Shown piece by piece: positions 1 through 8,840 of a stretch of 64,000 nt of DNA. The notes beneath the pieces were generated by a model. That model had not been told where the DNA came from. It saw only the letters and a list, made by a program, of their open reading frames with translations, and did no database searches. A program made the translations under genes and the position numbers. Source of the stretch: Snodgrassella alvi wkB2 (lineage in GTDB: Bacteria > Pseudomonadota > Gammaproteobacteria > Burkholderiales > Neisseriaceae); assembly GCF_000600005.1 (NCBI RefSeq), contig NZ_CP007446.1:1390894-1454893 (forward strand). The letters are read 5' to 3'. The first letter of the stretch is position 1. Every line of letters begins with the position of its first letter.

Positions 1-3000
1 TTTCTAGCTTACGATATTGATTAGGTTTTTTATATTTACTTTTAGATTGGAAATAATTTTTTTCCTTTGAATTATATTTACTTTTACCAATTTTGTTATG
101 TCGCCTTATATGACGATTTGGTACATGTTTAGTACGTTTAGGTGTACAACTACGGCGCAATCCCCATGGATCAATCCACATTAGCGGATTAGGCGCATAT
201 TGATAAAGATTAAAGCCACCGGCTAACCCAATCGGGTCAGGCTGGGTAAAGCGTCCTATATCCGGATCATAATACCTGAAAGTATTGTAGTGCAGCCCGG
301 TTTCTCTGTCTAAATACTGTCCTTGATACCTCAGGTTCTGTTGTATCTCTGTATGAGCAATCTCCCGTATCGGTTTGCCCCACAGCTGGTATGAGCATTC
401 CCAGACGATTTCACCGGCTTCATCCGTCAGCTCCTCCGGCATGCCGTTCAGGTCGGTATGGAAGTAGTAGATGTGTTGTTCCTGATTACCGGTCCGGTCT
501 ATCCGCGCCAGCGGTTCATAGCTGCCTTCGTCAGTATACAGATACAGGCTCTGCCGTTTGTCTGCGCTGCTTTCCTGAATCATCTGCATCCTGTCCCACA
601 GGAAGGTGGTGCGGTTGCATGGCTTACCGTCACGATCCAGCCGGTGTTTTTCAATCCGCCGGCCAAGCGCATCGTAGACGTAGCCGTAGCGTTCAGTATG
701 GTTTAGCTGTTCGATACGCACTTCGGTCAGGCGGTGTTCGGCATCGTAATGGTAATACTGGGTACCGCTGGCGGTTTGTTTGCTGCGGGTTCGTCCGTGT
801 TCGTCGTAGCTGTATTTCAGTTCGCGGAAGCTGAGCAGCTGATTAAAGCGGATCAGGTTCTGATTGCTTTCTTCTTCACCGCGTCTTCTATCCAACAGGT
901 TGGCCGCAGCATCGTACTGCAGGGTTTCCCAGTACGCTTCGTTGCGGCAACTTTCGATGCGTCCGGTTACGTCGTAGCGGTAATCACTTTGTCCCTGTCG
1001 GTTGTGTTTTTTGCTTACCAGCCGGTCCAGATTGTCGTAACTGTAGCTGCGATCCAGTATGATATCCGGCAGGATGCCCGCTCCGGGACGTTTGGTCTGT
1101 TTGCCGGTCAGGCGGCCGGTGCGGTCGTATTGAAAACTGGTATTCATTCTGCCCTGGCTGCGCAGGGTTTCCCGATGCAGCAGGTCACGCTCGATGTCGC
1201 TGATAATCTGGCCGTCCAGGTTAATCTGGTGCAGATGGCCGGAACCATAATACAGTTTATTGATGGTACGTCCGTCCGGCAGGGTGGTGGCGATGCGGTT
1301 GCCCAGTTTGTCATACTGATGCTGCAGAACACCCTGTGCAGTGGTTTCGCTCAGCAGGTTGCCCATTATGTCGTAGCTGAAGCTGATCAGTTCCGGTTCG
1401 GCTTCCGGCAGTAAACCGGCGGCTTTAAAGCCGACTTTGAGTAGATTGTCGACTTTGTCATACTGGTAGGCGGTGGTGCCGTCGGGGGTGTATTTGCCAA
1501 TTAAGCGCCCGACAGCATCGCGTTTGAAGCGGTGTTCAAGCTGATGCGGGCTGCCGGCAGCAAAGCGTACGCTGCTGACGTTGTCGAGCAGGTCGTAGCT
1601 CAGCTGCTGTTTACGCCCGTCCAAATCGGTCTGTTCGGTCAGGCGGTCGCCGGCATCATACTGAAACCGGTACTGTTCGCCGTTTTCGTTGGTCAGGGCG
1701 GTAAGACGTCCGTAGGCGTCGTAGCTGAAGCCGAGCTGACGGCCGGCAGCATCGATGCGGGTATGCACCAGTCCGCGCTGGTCGCGGCGGTAGCGGGTAG
1801 TGTGGCCGGCCGGATCGGTATAGCTTTGTAGCTGGCCGGCGGCATTGACGTTGTAGTGTTCCTGCCGTCCGTCCGCTAGGGTGGCGCCAATGAGCTGGCC
1901 GGCTGCGTTGTACTGGTATTTGCTACTGTTACCGATGGCATTGGTGATGCTGGTGAGGTTACCAGCGGTATTGTAATAGAAATGGGTGATGGAGCCGGAA
2001 CAGTCTACATGCTGGATAAGCTGGCCGTTTTCGTTCCAGCGCAGGTATTTGTTGCCGCCGCGTACATCGGTGATACAGACAACCTGGCCGTGTCGGTCGT
2101 ACTGGTAACGGGTATGCTGCTGTAACGGGTCGGTAACGGTGAGCAGGTTACCGCGCTCGTCGTAGTAATAGCGCCAGCTGCTGCCGTCGGGGTCGACGCT
2201 GATGGTCGGCAACGCCCAGTGCGGCAACCACTGGGTCTGGGTAGTTCTGCCCAGTGGGTCGATTTCTGCAGTTTCGCGTCCTTGTTCATCATAGCTGTAG
2301 CGCCATTGTCCGCCCTGCGGATCGGTCATGCAGACCAGCTGCTCATATTCATTCCATTCAAATTCGGTGGTCTGACCAAGGGCATCGGTGTAGCGGGTAA
2401 TCTGGTAAATTTCATTCCAGTAATGTTCGCTAACACGACCCAGGCTGTCCTCTACTGTGGTCAGGCGTTTATCTAAATCATAATGGAAACGATAGTCTTC
2501 CTGTCGCTGACCGTCGGCTTCGCTCCAGTGCCGGGTTACCCGCCATGCGGTCTCTGCCGCTACTGTGCTGAAGTAGCTCCACTGATAATAACACTGCAAG
2601 CCAGTGGGCAGGCGGTGGTAGATCATGCGCCGGTCGGTGTTGTAGGCAAATTCTCGGGTCTGGCGGTTCTCGGCATCAAAGACCTGTTGCAGGTCACCCT
2701 GTTCAGTGTACTGGTAACGGTTCAGTAAGCGGCTGCTGCCGTCGCTCAGCTCCTGGCGGATTTCGGTCACGCGCTGCGGATGGCGCTGATCCTGATAGTG
2801 CAGGCTGATGCGGGCGGCGTTGTCGTTATCGGCAATTTCGACGATGCGGCTATGGGAATCGCGGTAGATAAGTAACTGGTTATCGTTGCGGTCCTGCAGC
2901 ATGCTAAGCAGCAGACGTTTGGGGTTGCCGGGATCGGGCTCGAACAAACGGTACAAACCATCATCATCTTCAATTACCCAACGGTCCTGCCCGCCACGAT

Positions 3001-4150
3001 AGATGGATAGATTTTCGTTAAGACCACGCATATTCTCACCCGGCTGCATGGGCTCGATTTCCAGCCGCCTACCTTGTTCGTCGGTAAAGACGGCGGCGCA
3101 GGAACCGTCGGGCTGCGGGTCGATTTCCATTTCGATTTCATAGCCGACACTCCAGCCGGCACCGAACATGTTGTGGGTGCGGGTATCGACGCTGCTGTAG
3201 AAACGCTGCCATTCGAAGGACAGGTGAGCCGACAGGGAGAAGTCCAGTTCTTCGGGACCGCCAAGCATTTTGGCACCGGTTGGCAGGTGGACAGGATTAC
3301 CTTTATTCAGAGCTGCTGCTATTTTAGATCCAGTATAGCTAGCGGCAGAATCGAGCATAAATCCCAGTCCGAAACAGCCAAATGAACTACAGATTTTTTT
3401 GCGATTAAAAATTAATGTAGCTAAAGAAATTAATTGACCTATAGGATGTTTACCGCTTCTAATTTCACGTACGACAACCGATTCGCCCCCAATGCGTACA
3501 TTATTAGAAACTTTGATACCACCTTCACAGTCATCAGTGACTTTGGCTTCGCAGGTACTGCGGTCATTGCTGCGTACTGCCGGCTGGCTGTTAATGTAGA
3601 CTTTTTTAGAACCTTCGGCCAGATATTCAGGTGAGGAAACAGGGGAAGGATGTTTGGCACAGGTAATGGTATCTTCGTTTTGAGGTATCACCGGTTGCTG
3701 TGGTGAATCTACGGTTGGCCTCATGAATTCCTGAGCAGCTTTTGTGATTGACTGTACAGGATTTTCACCGAAATTCTTTAAGATGTTTTTTGCGGTATCG
3801 ATAAAGCTTTCAGGTTGTTCAGGTTCGCCGGCAACTTCTTCAATTAAAATACCCGCAGCCCGGGCTGCCGGCTTACTATTGGTATGAGTATTGGCTGAAC
3901 CTGTAAAAATTATTCCGTCTTCCACCGGCGGAAATAGCCCGCTGACTGCATCTGCCAAATCTGATATGACAGAACCAAGCCCGGATAGTTCAACAGCCAC
4001 TCCGACCAGAGCAGACACTATCAAACCACCGGGTATCAAACTTATAGCTCCGTAACAAGCTAGCTCGACTGCTGCGCCTGCTATATCAGCCCATATTGAA
4101 GTATGTAAAAGAATATCATCCTTCCTGGCAGCCCAGTATGCTTCCCCCAT
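1..4150 (-). CDS. PAAR-Rhs polymorphic toxin, partial (C-terminal tip beyond window)
   Basis: The frame is open from an ATG at 4150 to the left edge, about 1383 codons, with no stop seen. The N-terminus (about residues 1-130) has hydrophobic segments followed by a PAAR-like stretch ending SANTNSKPAARA. A second such segment (about 190-270) contains CAKHPSP and YINSQPAVRS. The middle is a long series of YD repeats of the type YDxxGRL. The Rhs core ends at about residues 1310-1332 with DPIGLAGGFNLYQYAPNP and DPWGL. The last 50 visible residues are Lys/Arg-rich and represent the start of the variable toxin tip. PAAR-Rhs proteins cap the VgrG spike of type VI secretion systems and deliver the tip into rival cells; that role is from family knowledge. 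The toxin activity and the immunity gene lie outside the window. A weak AGGGATG ribosome site precedes the start. The plus-strand frames here are shadows. Confidence 0.93.
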   Translation of the reverse strand, partial: MGEAYWAARKDDILLHTSIWADIAGAAVELACYGAISLIPGGLIVSALVGVAVELSGLGSVISDLADAVSGLFPPVEDGIIFTGSANTHTNSKPAARAAGILIEEVAGEPEQPESFIDTAKNILKNFGENPVQSITKAAQEFMRPTVDSPQQPVIPQNEDTITCAKHPSPVSSPEYLAEGSKKVYINSQPAVRSNDRSTCEAKVTDDCEGGIKVSNNVRIGGESVVVREIRSGKHPIGQLISLATLIFNRKKICSSFGCFGLGFMLDSAASYTGSKIAAALNKGNPVHLPTGAKMLGGPEELDFSLSAHLSFEWQRFYSSVDTRTHNMFGAGWSVGYEIEMEIDPQPDGSCAAVFTDEQGRRLEIEPMQPGENMRGLNENLSIYRGGQDRWVIEDDDGLYRLFEPDPGNPKRLLLSMLQDRNDNQLLIYRDSHSRIVEIADNDNAARISLHYQDQRHPQRVTEIRQELSDGSSRLLNRYQYTEQGDLQQVFDAENRQTREFAYNTDRRMIYHRLPTGLQCYYQWSYFSTVAAETAWRVTRHWSEADGQRQEDYRFHYDLDKRLTTVEDSLGRVSEHYWNEIYQITRYTDALGQTTEFEWNEYEQLVCMTDPQGGQWRYSYDEQGRETAEIDPLGRTTQTQWLPHWALPTISVDPDGSSWRYYYDERGNLLTVTDPLQQHTRYQYDRHGQVVCITDVRGGNKYLRWNENGQLIQHVDCSGSITHFYYNTAGNLTSITNAIGNSSKYQYNAAGQLIGATLADGRQEHYNVNAAGQLQSYTDPAGHTTRYRRDQRGLVHTRIDAAGRQLGFSYDAYGRLTALTNENGEQYRFQYDAGDRLTEQTDLDGRKQQLSYDLLDNVSSVRFAAGSPHQLEHRFKRDAVGRLIGKYTPDGTTAYQYDKVDNLLKVGFKAAGLLPEAEPELISFSYDIMGNLLSETTAQGVLQHQYDKLGNRIATTLPDGRTINKLYYGSGHLHQINLDGQIISDIERDLLHRETLRSQGRMNTSFQYDRTGRLTGKQTKRPGAGILPDIILDRSYSYDNLDRLVSKKHNRQGQSDYRYDVTGRIESCRNEAYWETLQYDAAANLLDRRRGEEESNQNLIRFNQLLSFRELKYSYDEHGRTRSKQTASGTQYYHYDAEHRLTEVRIEQLNHTERYGYVYDALGRRIEKHRLDRDGKPCNRTTFLWDRMQMIQESSADKRQSLYLYTDEGSYEPLARIDRTGNQEQHIYYFHTDLNGMPEELTDEAGEIVWECSYQLWGKPIREIAHTEIQQNLRYQGQYLDRETGLHYNTFRYYDPDIGRFTQPDPIGLAGGFNLYQYAPNPLMWIDPWGLRRSCTPKRTKHVPNRHIRRHNKIGKSKYNSKEKNYFQSKSKYKKPNQYRKLE

Positions 4151-4442
4151 AGCCGCATCCCTTTTTTAATTGAGTATTTATCGCTGCGAATATTACATTT
4201 AAATAGTTGAAATCTAATAAGTAATATTATATTATTTTTACTATAAATTACATATATAATTATTATATTTTATATTGTATTTTTTTGTATATTATTAAAA
4301 TAATATGAAAATAATTTTAATCAATTCCAATTTAATTACAAATACCATAAAATTACTTATTTAAATAACATATCTATTGAAATTTATTATTTTTTATGTT
4401 TAATTTTTCAATAATAAATAAAAACGCAGAAAGCGGAATTTA
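4151..4442. other. AT-rich divergent intergenic region
   Basis: This 292-base, very AT-rich stretch separates the rhs start from a small exported protein on the other strand. It must hold both promoters, but runs of A and T give many possible -10 boxes and none can be singled out. Confidence 0.5.
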
Positions 4443-4787
4443 ATGAAGAAAAACATATTATTTTTAACATTATTATTTTCTGCAATTGCACGGGCTGAAT
4501 TTATTCATCCGATGGATTACGATGGTTCTCTGGGACAGAAAAAAGCAGTAAAACAATTTATTAAACAGCAGGTACAGCGTGATTATTGTCAGGAATTGAA
4601 TATTTGTAATAAATCTGCTCTGCGTAAAATGGAAAAGAAAAATTTCCGGGCATTTATGAAGGCAACGCATGCAACTGACAGAAAAGTCATGGATGAAGCG
4701 ATAGACCATTGTATGCATTATATGGATATGTGCGAATATTCTATTATTGAACTTAAATATTCAGATATTAAGAAATCTGAAAATTAA
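4443..4787 (+). CDS. small exported protein, unknown function
   Basis: 114 residues. Residues 1-18 form a signal peptide (MKKN, a Leu/Phe core, then a likely cleavage after ARA), so the protein should reach the periplasm or beyond. The mature part is charged and has four cysteines in two close pairs, CQELNIC and CMHYMDMC, which could form disulfides after export. I do not recognise a family. A purine-rich AGCGGAA lies just upstream of the ATG. It is transcribed divergently from the rhs gene, which may or may not be meaningful. The clean signal peptide and good start make a real gene likely. Confidence 0.75.
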   Translation: MKKNILFLTLLFSAIARAEFIHPMDYDGSLGQKKAVKQFIKQQVQRDYCQELNICNKSALRKMEKKNFRAFMKATHATDRKVMDEAIDHCMHYMDMCEYSIIELKYSDIKKSEN

Positions 4788-5056
4788 ACCAAGCTAATAA
4801 ACAAAACCTGACTAGCTTTATTATGCTACTAATCTGGTTAGCAAACTGTATATAAAGTAATCAGATTAACAATTTAAGTTGCAGCTATCTGTTTTAATTG
4901 TCCTATTCTCTTTAGCCAACTTAATTTATTCTTAATTAAGTTATTTCTTTTATTATTTTTACATTGAATAACTTAGCTCTGGTATGACTGCCTGCTTTAT
5001 CGCGCTACTATGAAAAAGCCAAATACTTGATTTTCAGGCCAACTATGGAGGCAAAC

Positions 5057-5506
5057 ATGAAATTTATTGAACAGTTTAAAGCTTTTTTATTACGAGGCAA
5101 TGTTATTGATCTGGCTGTCGGTATGGTAGTGGGTACTGCTTTTACTAATATGGTGAAATCACTGGTAGATAATGTCATTATGCCACCAATTGGTCTGCTG
5201 ATTGGCGGGGTAGATTTTTCCAATTTATTTATCACTTTACGCAGTGGTTCTAAATATCCGGGCCCGTATGAAACACTGGGTGCGGCACAGGCTGCTGGTG
5301 CGGTAACACTCAATATTGGTTTATTCATCAATACTGTTATTAGTTTAGTAATCATTGGATTTGCGATTTTTTTGGTTGTCAAAGGAATCGACAAACTGCA
5401 TAAAAGCCCTGCCCCGAAAGCTACTACAAAACAGTGCCCGCAATGCTGTACAGATATTCCGATTCAGGCAAAACGCTGCCCGAATTGCACATCTGAGTTA
5501 AATTAA
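5057..5506 (+). CDS. mscL: large-conductance mechanosensitive channel MscL with C-terminal zinc ribbon
   Basis: 149 residues. MscL opens under membrane tension to release solutes during hypo-osmotic shock. The N-terminal amphipathic helix and TM1 are typical (FKAFLLRGNVIDLAVGMVVG), followed by VDNVIMPPIGLL. A periplasmic loop with KYPGPYETL leads to TM2 near residues 85-112. The start at 5057 is chosen because GGAGG lies 6-11 bases upstream; an ATG ten codons earlier has no such site. The C-terminus, about residues 126-149, holds two CPxC-type knuckles (CPQC and CPNC), a zinc-ribbon pattern absent from the E. coli protein. A clear terminator follows at 5587. Confidence 0.95.
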   Translation: MKFIEQFKAFLLRGNVIDLAVGMVVGTAFTNMVKSLVDNVIMPPIGLLIGGVDFSNLFITLRSGSKYPGPYETLGAAQAAGAVTLNIGLFINTVISLVIIGFAIFLVVKGIDKLHKSPAPKATTKQCPQCCTDIPIQAKRCPNCTSELN

Positions 5507-5586
5507 TTTAAAACATTATTATGTTTTAAATCGTGGTGTACACTACAAGTTATCAAACTAAATCTGAGTTTTTGAGACGATTGATA

Positions 5587-5615
5587 AAAGCTACAAATTG
5601 TATGTAGCTTTTTTT
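5587..5615 (+). terminator. rho-independent terminator after mscL
   Basis: AAAAGCTACA and TGTAGCTTTT pair as a 10-bp stem around a 7-base loop and run into a T tract. Confidence 0.85.
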
Positions 5616-5722
5616 GCGCCAGCGAATTATATATATATTTTCAGGCAGGCAATGGATAAGTGTGCGTATTAAATATTTACTCAATATGCCACAGAAAATA
5701 ATTTAAACTAACAGGAATAACA

Positions 5723-6784
5723 ATGCAAAATAGCCCGACTCCGTTTTATAACCCTTTATTAAGCTATGAAGATAATTATCATCAAGGGCCTTTCGGTGAT
5801 TTCAGAAATTTAAATGTATCTGCTGATATTCAAAGCCAGCCTGAACGTTTTCTGAATATGGAGGTTAATTTACCTTTTGGTATTCCTGCCGGACCTTTGT
5901 TAAATGCAAATTTTATTCGGGCTGCATTTAAGCATGGTTTTGATTTATGTGTTTATAAAACTGTCCGAAGCCGAGCTCAGGCCAGCCACCCGTTGCCTAA
6001 TGTACTATCTATTCATCCTGCCGGTAAGCTTTCTGCTAATGTGGATACTGTTCTTGCTGATAATCAGTACACTCAGCCTTTATCTATAACAAATTCTTTT
6101 GGCGTACCTTCTTATAATCCCGATATCTGGCAGGCTGATATGGCAGAAGCAATTCAGTCTGCGCAGAAAGGTCAATATGTTATCGGCAGCTTTCAGGGAA
6201 CACCAGGTAATGAATCCAGTATAGAAAAAGATTATGCCCGAACGGCCGTTCTGGTAAATGAAACAAAGGCACCGATACTGGAAGCTAATTTAAGCTGTCC
6301 GAATGAAGGTGTAAATAAATTATTGTGCTTTGATTTTGACAAAGTGGAGCGGATAGCTAAAGAAATTAAAAATGTTGTTCCGGATAAACCTTTGTTTCTG
6401 AAACTGGCGTATTTTGCAGATGATAATGCTATCTTCCCCTTATTAAGTAAGCTAGACGGAGTAATTGACGGCTACAGTACTATAAATACGTTATCAGCCA
6501 GACCGGTTGATGCAGATGGTAAACCTGCTTTAGGCACAGACCGGCCTACCGGTGGTGTTTGTGGTGATGCCATCCGCTGGGCTGGATTAGAAATGGTAGA
6601 ACGTCTGGCCAGATTAAGAGCCCGTCTGCAAAACCATTTTGCGATTATTGGTGTTGGCGGTGTAAGCTGTACTGAACATTATCAGGCTTACCGTGCCGCC
6701 GGAGCTGATGCTGTGATGAGTGCCACTGGTGCCATGTGGAATCCGCAGCTGGCCATTGAAATTAAGAAAAGTCTGAATAAATAA
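5723..6784 (+). CDS. dihydroorotate dehydrogenase-family flavoprotein (class 1-like)
   Basis: 353 residues. Landmarks of an FMN-binding TIM barrel are visible: GIPAGPLLNANF near the start, the flavin-contacting Lys in YKTVRS, TNSFGVPS, NLSCPNEGVNKLLCFD with a Cys in the class 1 catalytic-base position, FLKLAY, and a late IGVGGV phosphate-binding loop followed by GADAVMSATG. The family oxidises dihydroorotate in pyrimidine synthesis or, in relatives, reduces pyrimidines. The sequence is class 1-like and lacks the N-terminal membrane helix of class 2 PyrD, so the physiological substrate and electron acceptor are not settled. AGGAA precedes the ATG. The gene is bounded by terminators, so it is probably transcribed alone. 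Confidence 0.85.
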   Translation: MQNSPTPFYNPLLSYEDNYHQGPFGDFRNLNVSADIQSQPERFLNMEVNLPFGIPAGPLLNANFIRAAFKHGFDLCVYKTVRSRAQASHPLPNVLSIHPAGKLSANVDTVLADNQYTQPLSITNSFGVPSYNPDIWQADMAEAIQSAQKGQYVIGSFQGTPGNESSIEKDYARTAVLVNETKAPILEANLSCPNEGVNKLLCFDFDKVERIAKEIKNVVPDKPLFLKLAYFADDNAIFPLLSKLDGVIDGYSTINTLSARPVDADGKPALGTDRPTGGVCGDAIRWAGLEMVERLARLRARLQNHFAIIGVGGVSCTEHYQAYRAAGADAVMSATGAMWNPQLAIEIKKSLNK

Positions 6785-6788
6785 TATA

Positions 6789-6826
6789 AAAGCAGACAGC
6801 CAGAAGTTGATCAGGCTGTCTGCTTT
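6789..6826. terminator. bidirectional terminator between convergent genes
   Basis: A perfect 13-bp stem (AAAGCAGACAGCC with GGCTGTCTGCTTT) around a 12-base loop sits between the DHODH-family gene and the minus-strand GST gene. Confidence 0.85.
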
Positions 6827-6843
6827 AAATGTAAAGAATTTTT

Positions 6844-7530
6844 TCATCGCTTTATGCGATAAGGTTCATCCATAGCAATAAAATCTTTTTCTTCAAGTGC
6901 CTGGGCAATCCATGCTGCTACTGCTTCATTGACACATAATGCATTTATATAATCAGTCAGGATTGCTGAAGTATGAATTTGGAAACCTTTTAATCTTAAA
7001 CACATGGGTGCATAAAAAGCATCGGCAATACTGAATTTACCAAACAGAAACGGCCCTTCAGATACAGCCAGAAATGATGACAAATGCTGATCAAGGAAAT
7101 CAATTTCTTGTTTTACATTGGGAAAATCCCGCAGGATAATCTGGCCGATTTCAGGCAGCACTGCCTCAATATTCATGGGTAAATGCCGGCGTATATGATT
7201 ATAACCATTATGCATTTTAGCCACTATACTTCTTGCTCTGGCACGGACTTTATAGTCTTGCGGCCATAATGCCAGTTCCGGATGTTGTTCTGCAAGATAT
7301 TCACAAATTGCCAGAGAATCATTAACAATCAGATCATCATCTATTAATACAGGCACAGTACCATAAGGATTGAGCGGCAGTATGGTTTGTTTAAAAACCG
7401 AATCGGGTGCAAAACTGTCAAAGCGTACCAGATGCTCAGTAAAATCTATCTGAAAATGCTTCATGACTACCCATGGCCGCATTGACCAGGTAGAATAATT
7501 TTTATTGCCGATATAAAGTGTGTAATTCAT
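6844..7530 (-). CDS. glutathione S-transferase family protein
   Basis: 228 residues. The N-terminus (MNYTLYIGNKNYSTWSMRPW) is a thioredoxin-fold GST domain with the Ser/Trp-rich turn of this bacterial subfamily; GTVPVLIDDDLIVNDSLAICEYL is the usual cis-Pro and glutathione-contacting segment. An all-helical C-terminal domain follows (FLFGKFSIADAFYAPMCLRL). The likely role is glutathione-dependent detoxification or reduction; the substrate cannot be read from sequence. I start at 7530 rather than an ATG eight codons upstream because that one lacks a ribosome site while purine-rich AAAGAGAAAAG precedes MNYT. It is divergent from rlmJ. Confidence 0.9.
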   Translation of the reverse strand: MNYTLYIGNKNYSTWSMRPWVVMKHFQIDFTEHLVRFDSFAPDSVFKQTILPLNPYGTVPVLIDDDLIVNDSLAICEYLAEQHPELALWPQDYKVRARARSIVAKMHNGYNHIRRHLPMNIEAVLPEIGQIILRDFPNVKQEIDFLDQHLSSFLAVSEGPFLFGKFSIADAFYAPMCLRLKGFQIHTSAILTDYINALCVNEAVAAWIAQALEEKDFIAMDEPYRIKR

Positions 7531-7715
7531 TCGCTTTTCTCTTTTAGTAGTCATATTTTATAATTGATTAAGCATAGTATCAGCTTAATCTTGTGTAATC
7601 TAGCGCACGGAAAAGATAAATCAGAAAAGTGCTTTAATACAGATTTTTTTGCCCGTGCCGGTAAATTCGGTACAATAACAGGCTAAATTAATCAGTCCTA
7701 CAGCAGTTATTGCAC

Positions 7716-8564
7716 ATGCTCAGCTATCGCCATGCTTTTCATTCCGGTAATCATGCCGACATTCTTAAACATTATTGTCTGATGACAGTACTGGAATATT
7801 TCAAACTGAAAGACAAACCTTTTTGCTATGTTGATACTCATGCAGGTGCAGGGCTATATAGTCTGATCAGTAAAGAAGCTCAGAAGGTTGGTGAATACAG
7901 GGAGGGAATCGGGCGACTTCTGGCTGCAACTAATCTGGATAATAGTTTAAAACAATTCCGTAATGCTGTTGTCTCCTGCCTGCCAGATGATACAAATCTT
8001 TATTGCGGCTCTCCATGGCTGGCTCAGGCTCTGGCTCGCGAACAGGATCGTCTGCGCCTTTTTGAATTACATCCCGCGGATGCAGAACTATTGCGTAATA
8101 ATATGCGTAATATTAAACAGCCAAACCGTGCTCAAGTGTTTTGCGATGATGGCTTTAAAGGTCTGCTATCTATGCTACCCCCGCCAAGTCGACGTGCAGT
8201 AGTGTTAATTGATCCGCCATATGAATTAAAGCAAGATTACCAACAATTAACAGACACGCTTAAGACCGCCCTGAAAAAATTTGCTAGTGGCTGTTATTTA
8301 ATATGGTATCCATGTCTGAGCCGTGGTGAAAGTCTGAAATTACCCCAAAATCTGCAAAAACTGGCTCCCGATAATTTTGTTCAGGCAGAATTGTATGTAC
8401 ACGCACCACGCCCGGATGGTTTTGGTATGCACGGCAGTGGTATGTTTATTATCAATCCGCCGTACACATTGCCCGGGATACTGGAAAAGGTATTACCGGC
8501 AATGACTCGGCTACTGGCTCAGGATGACAGCGCACATTTCGTTCTTAACTCTGTTATTGCCTGA
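7716..8564 (+). CDS. rlmJ: 23S rRNA (adenine-N6)-methyltransferase RlmJ
   Basis: 282 residues, close to the E. coli length. The opening MLSYRHAFHSGNHADILKH is diagnostic of RlmJ, which N6-methylates A2030 (E. coli numbering) of 23S rRNA. A SAM-binding segment follows (YVDTHAGAGLYSL), and the N6-adenine methyltransferase catalytic motif DPPYE is in VVLIDPPYELKQDY. The C-terminal HGSGMFIINPPY is also typical. I start at ATG 7716, matching the family start; a TTG two codons earlier is less likely. The gene stands alone, divergent from the GST gene. Confidence 0.95.
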   Translation: MLSYRHAFHSGNHADILKHYCLMTVLEYFKLKDKPFCYVDTHAGAGLYSLISKEAQKVGEYREGIGRLLAATNLDNSLKQFRNAVVSCLPDDTNLYCGSPWLAQALAREQDRLRLFELHPADAELLRNNMRNIKQPNRAQVFCDDGFKGLLSMLPPPSRRAVVLIDPPYELKQDYQQLTDTLKTALKKFASGCYLIWYPCLSRGESLKLPQNLQKLAPDNFVQAELYVHAPRPDGFGMHGSGMFIINPPYTLPGILEKVLPAMTRLLAQDDSAHFVLNSVIA

Positions 8565-8840
8565 ATATAAATAAGGTATGGTTGGCAGAGTCTGTTATTT
8601 AGTCTGGAAAAGTTAAAGCTATTCTGTAAGCTTTCATGCTGGGTGTATCCGGTCTGTAATAAAGAAATCAGAAGGTCGGATTAAAGTGGAAATCCGCAAT
8701 CATTAGCGCTGAATAATTTCATTGATTTTCTGAAAAAACCATTCAAAGATAAATACAATCTAATGTACATAGTGATTAAACGAGCTGAATAATACTTAAG
8801 AAATGTATAATAATAGTGAGTTTTAAAAGGGAGTATTCGC

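Noticed and set aside
391-3634. Many plus-strand open frames of 60-226 codons over the rhs gene
   Set aside because: They are shadows: the minus-strand frame is continuously open and shows YD repeats and Rhs core motifs.
1-4150. Possible CRISPR or DNA repeat array in the rhs region
   Set aside because: The periodicity is at protein level (YD repeats); the DNA units are not identical and there are no spacers.
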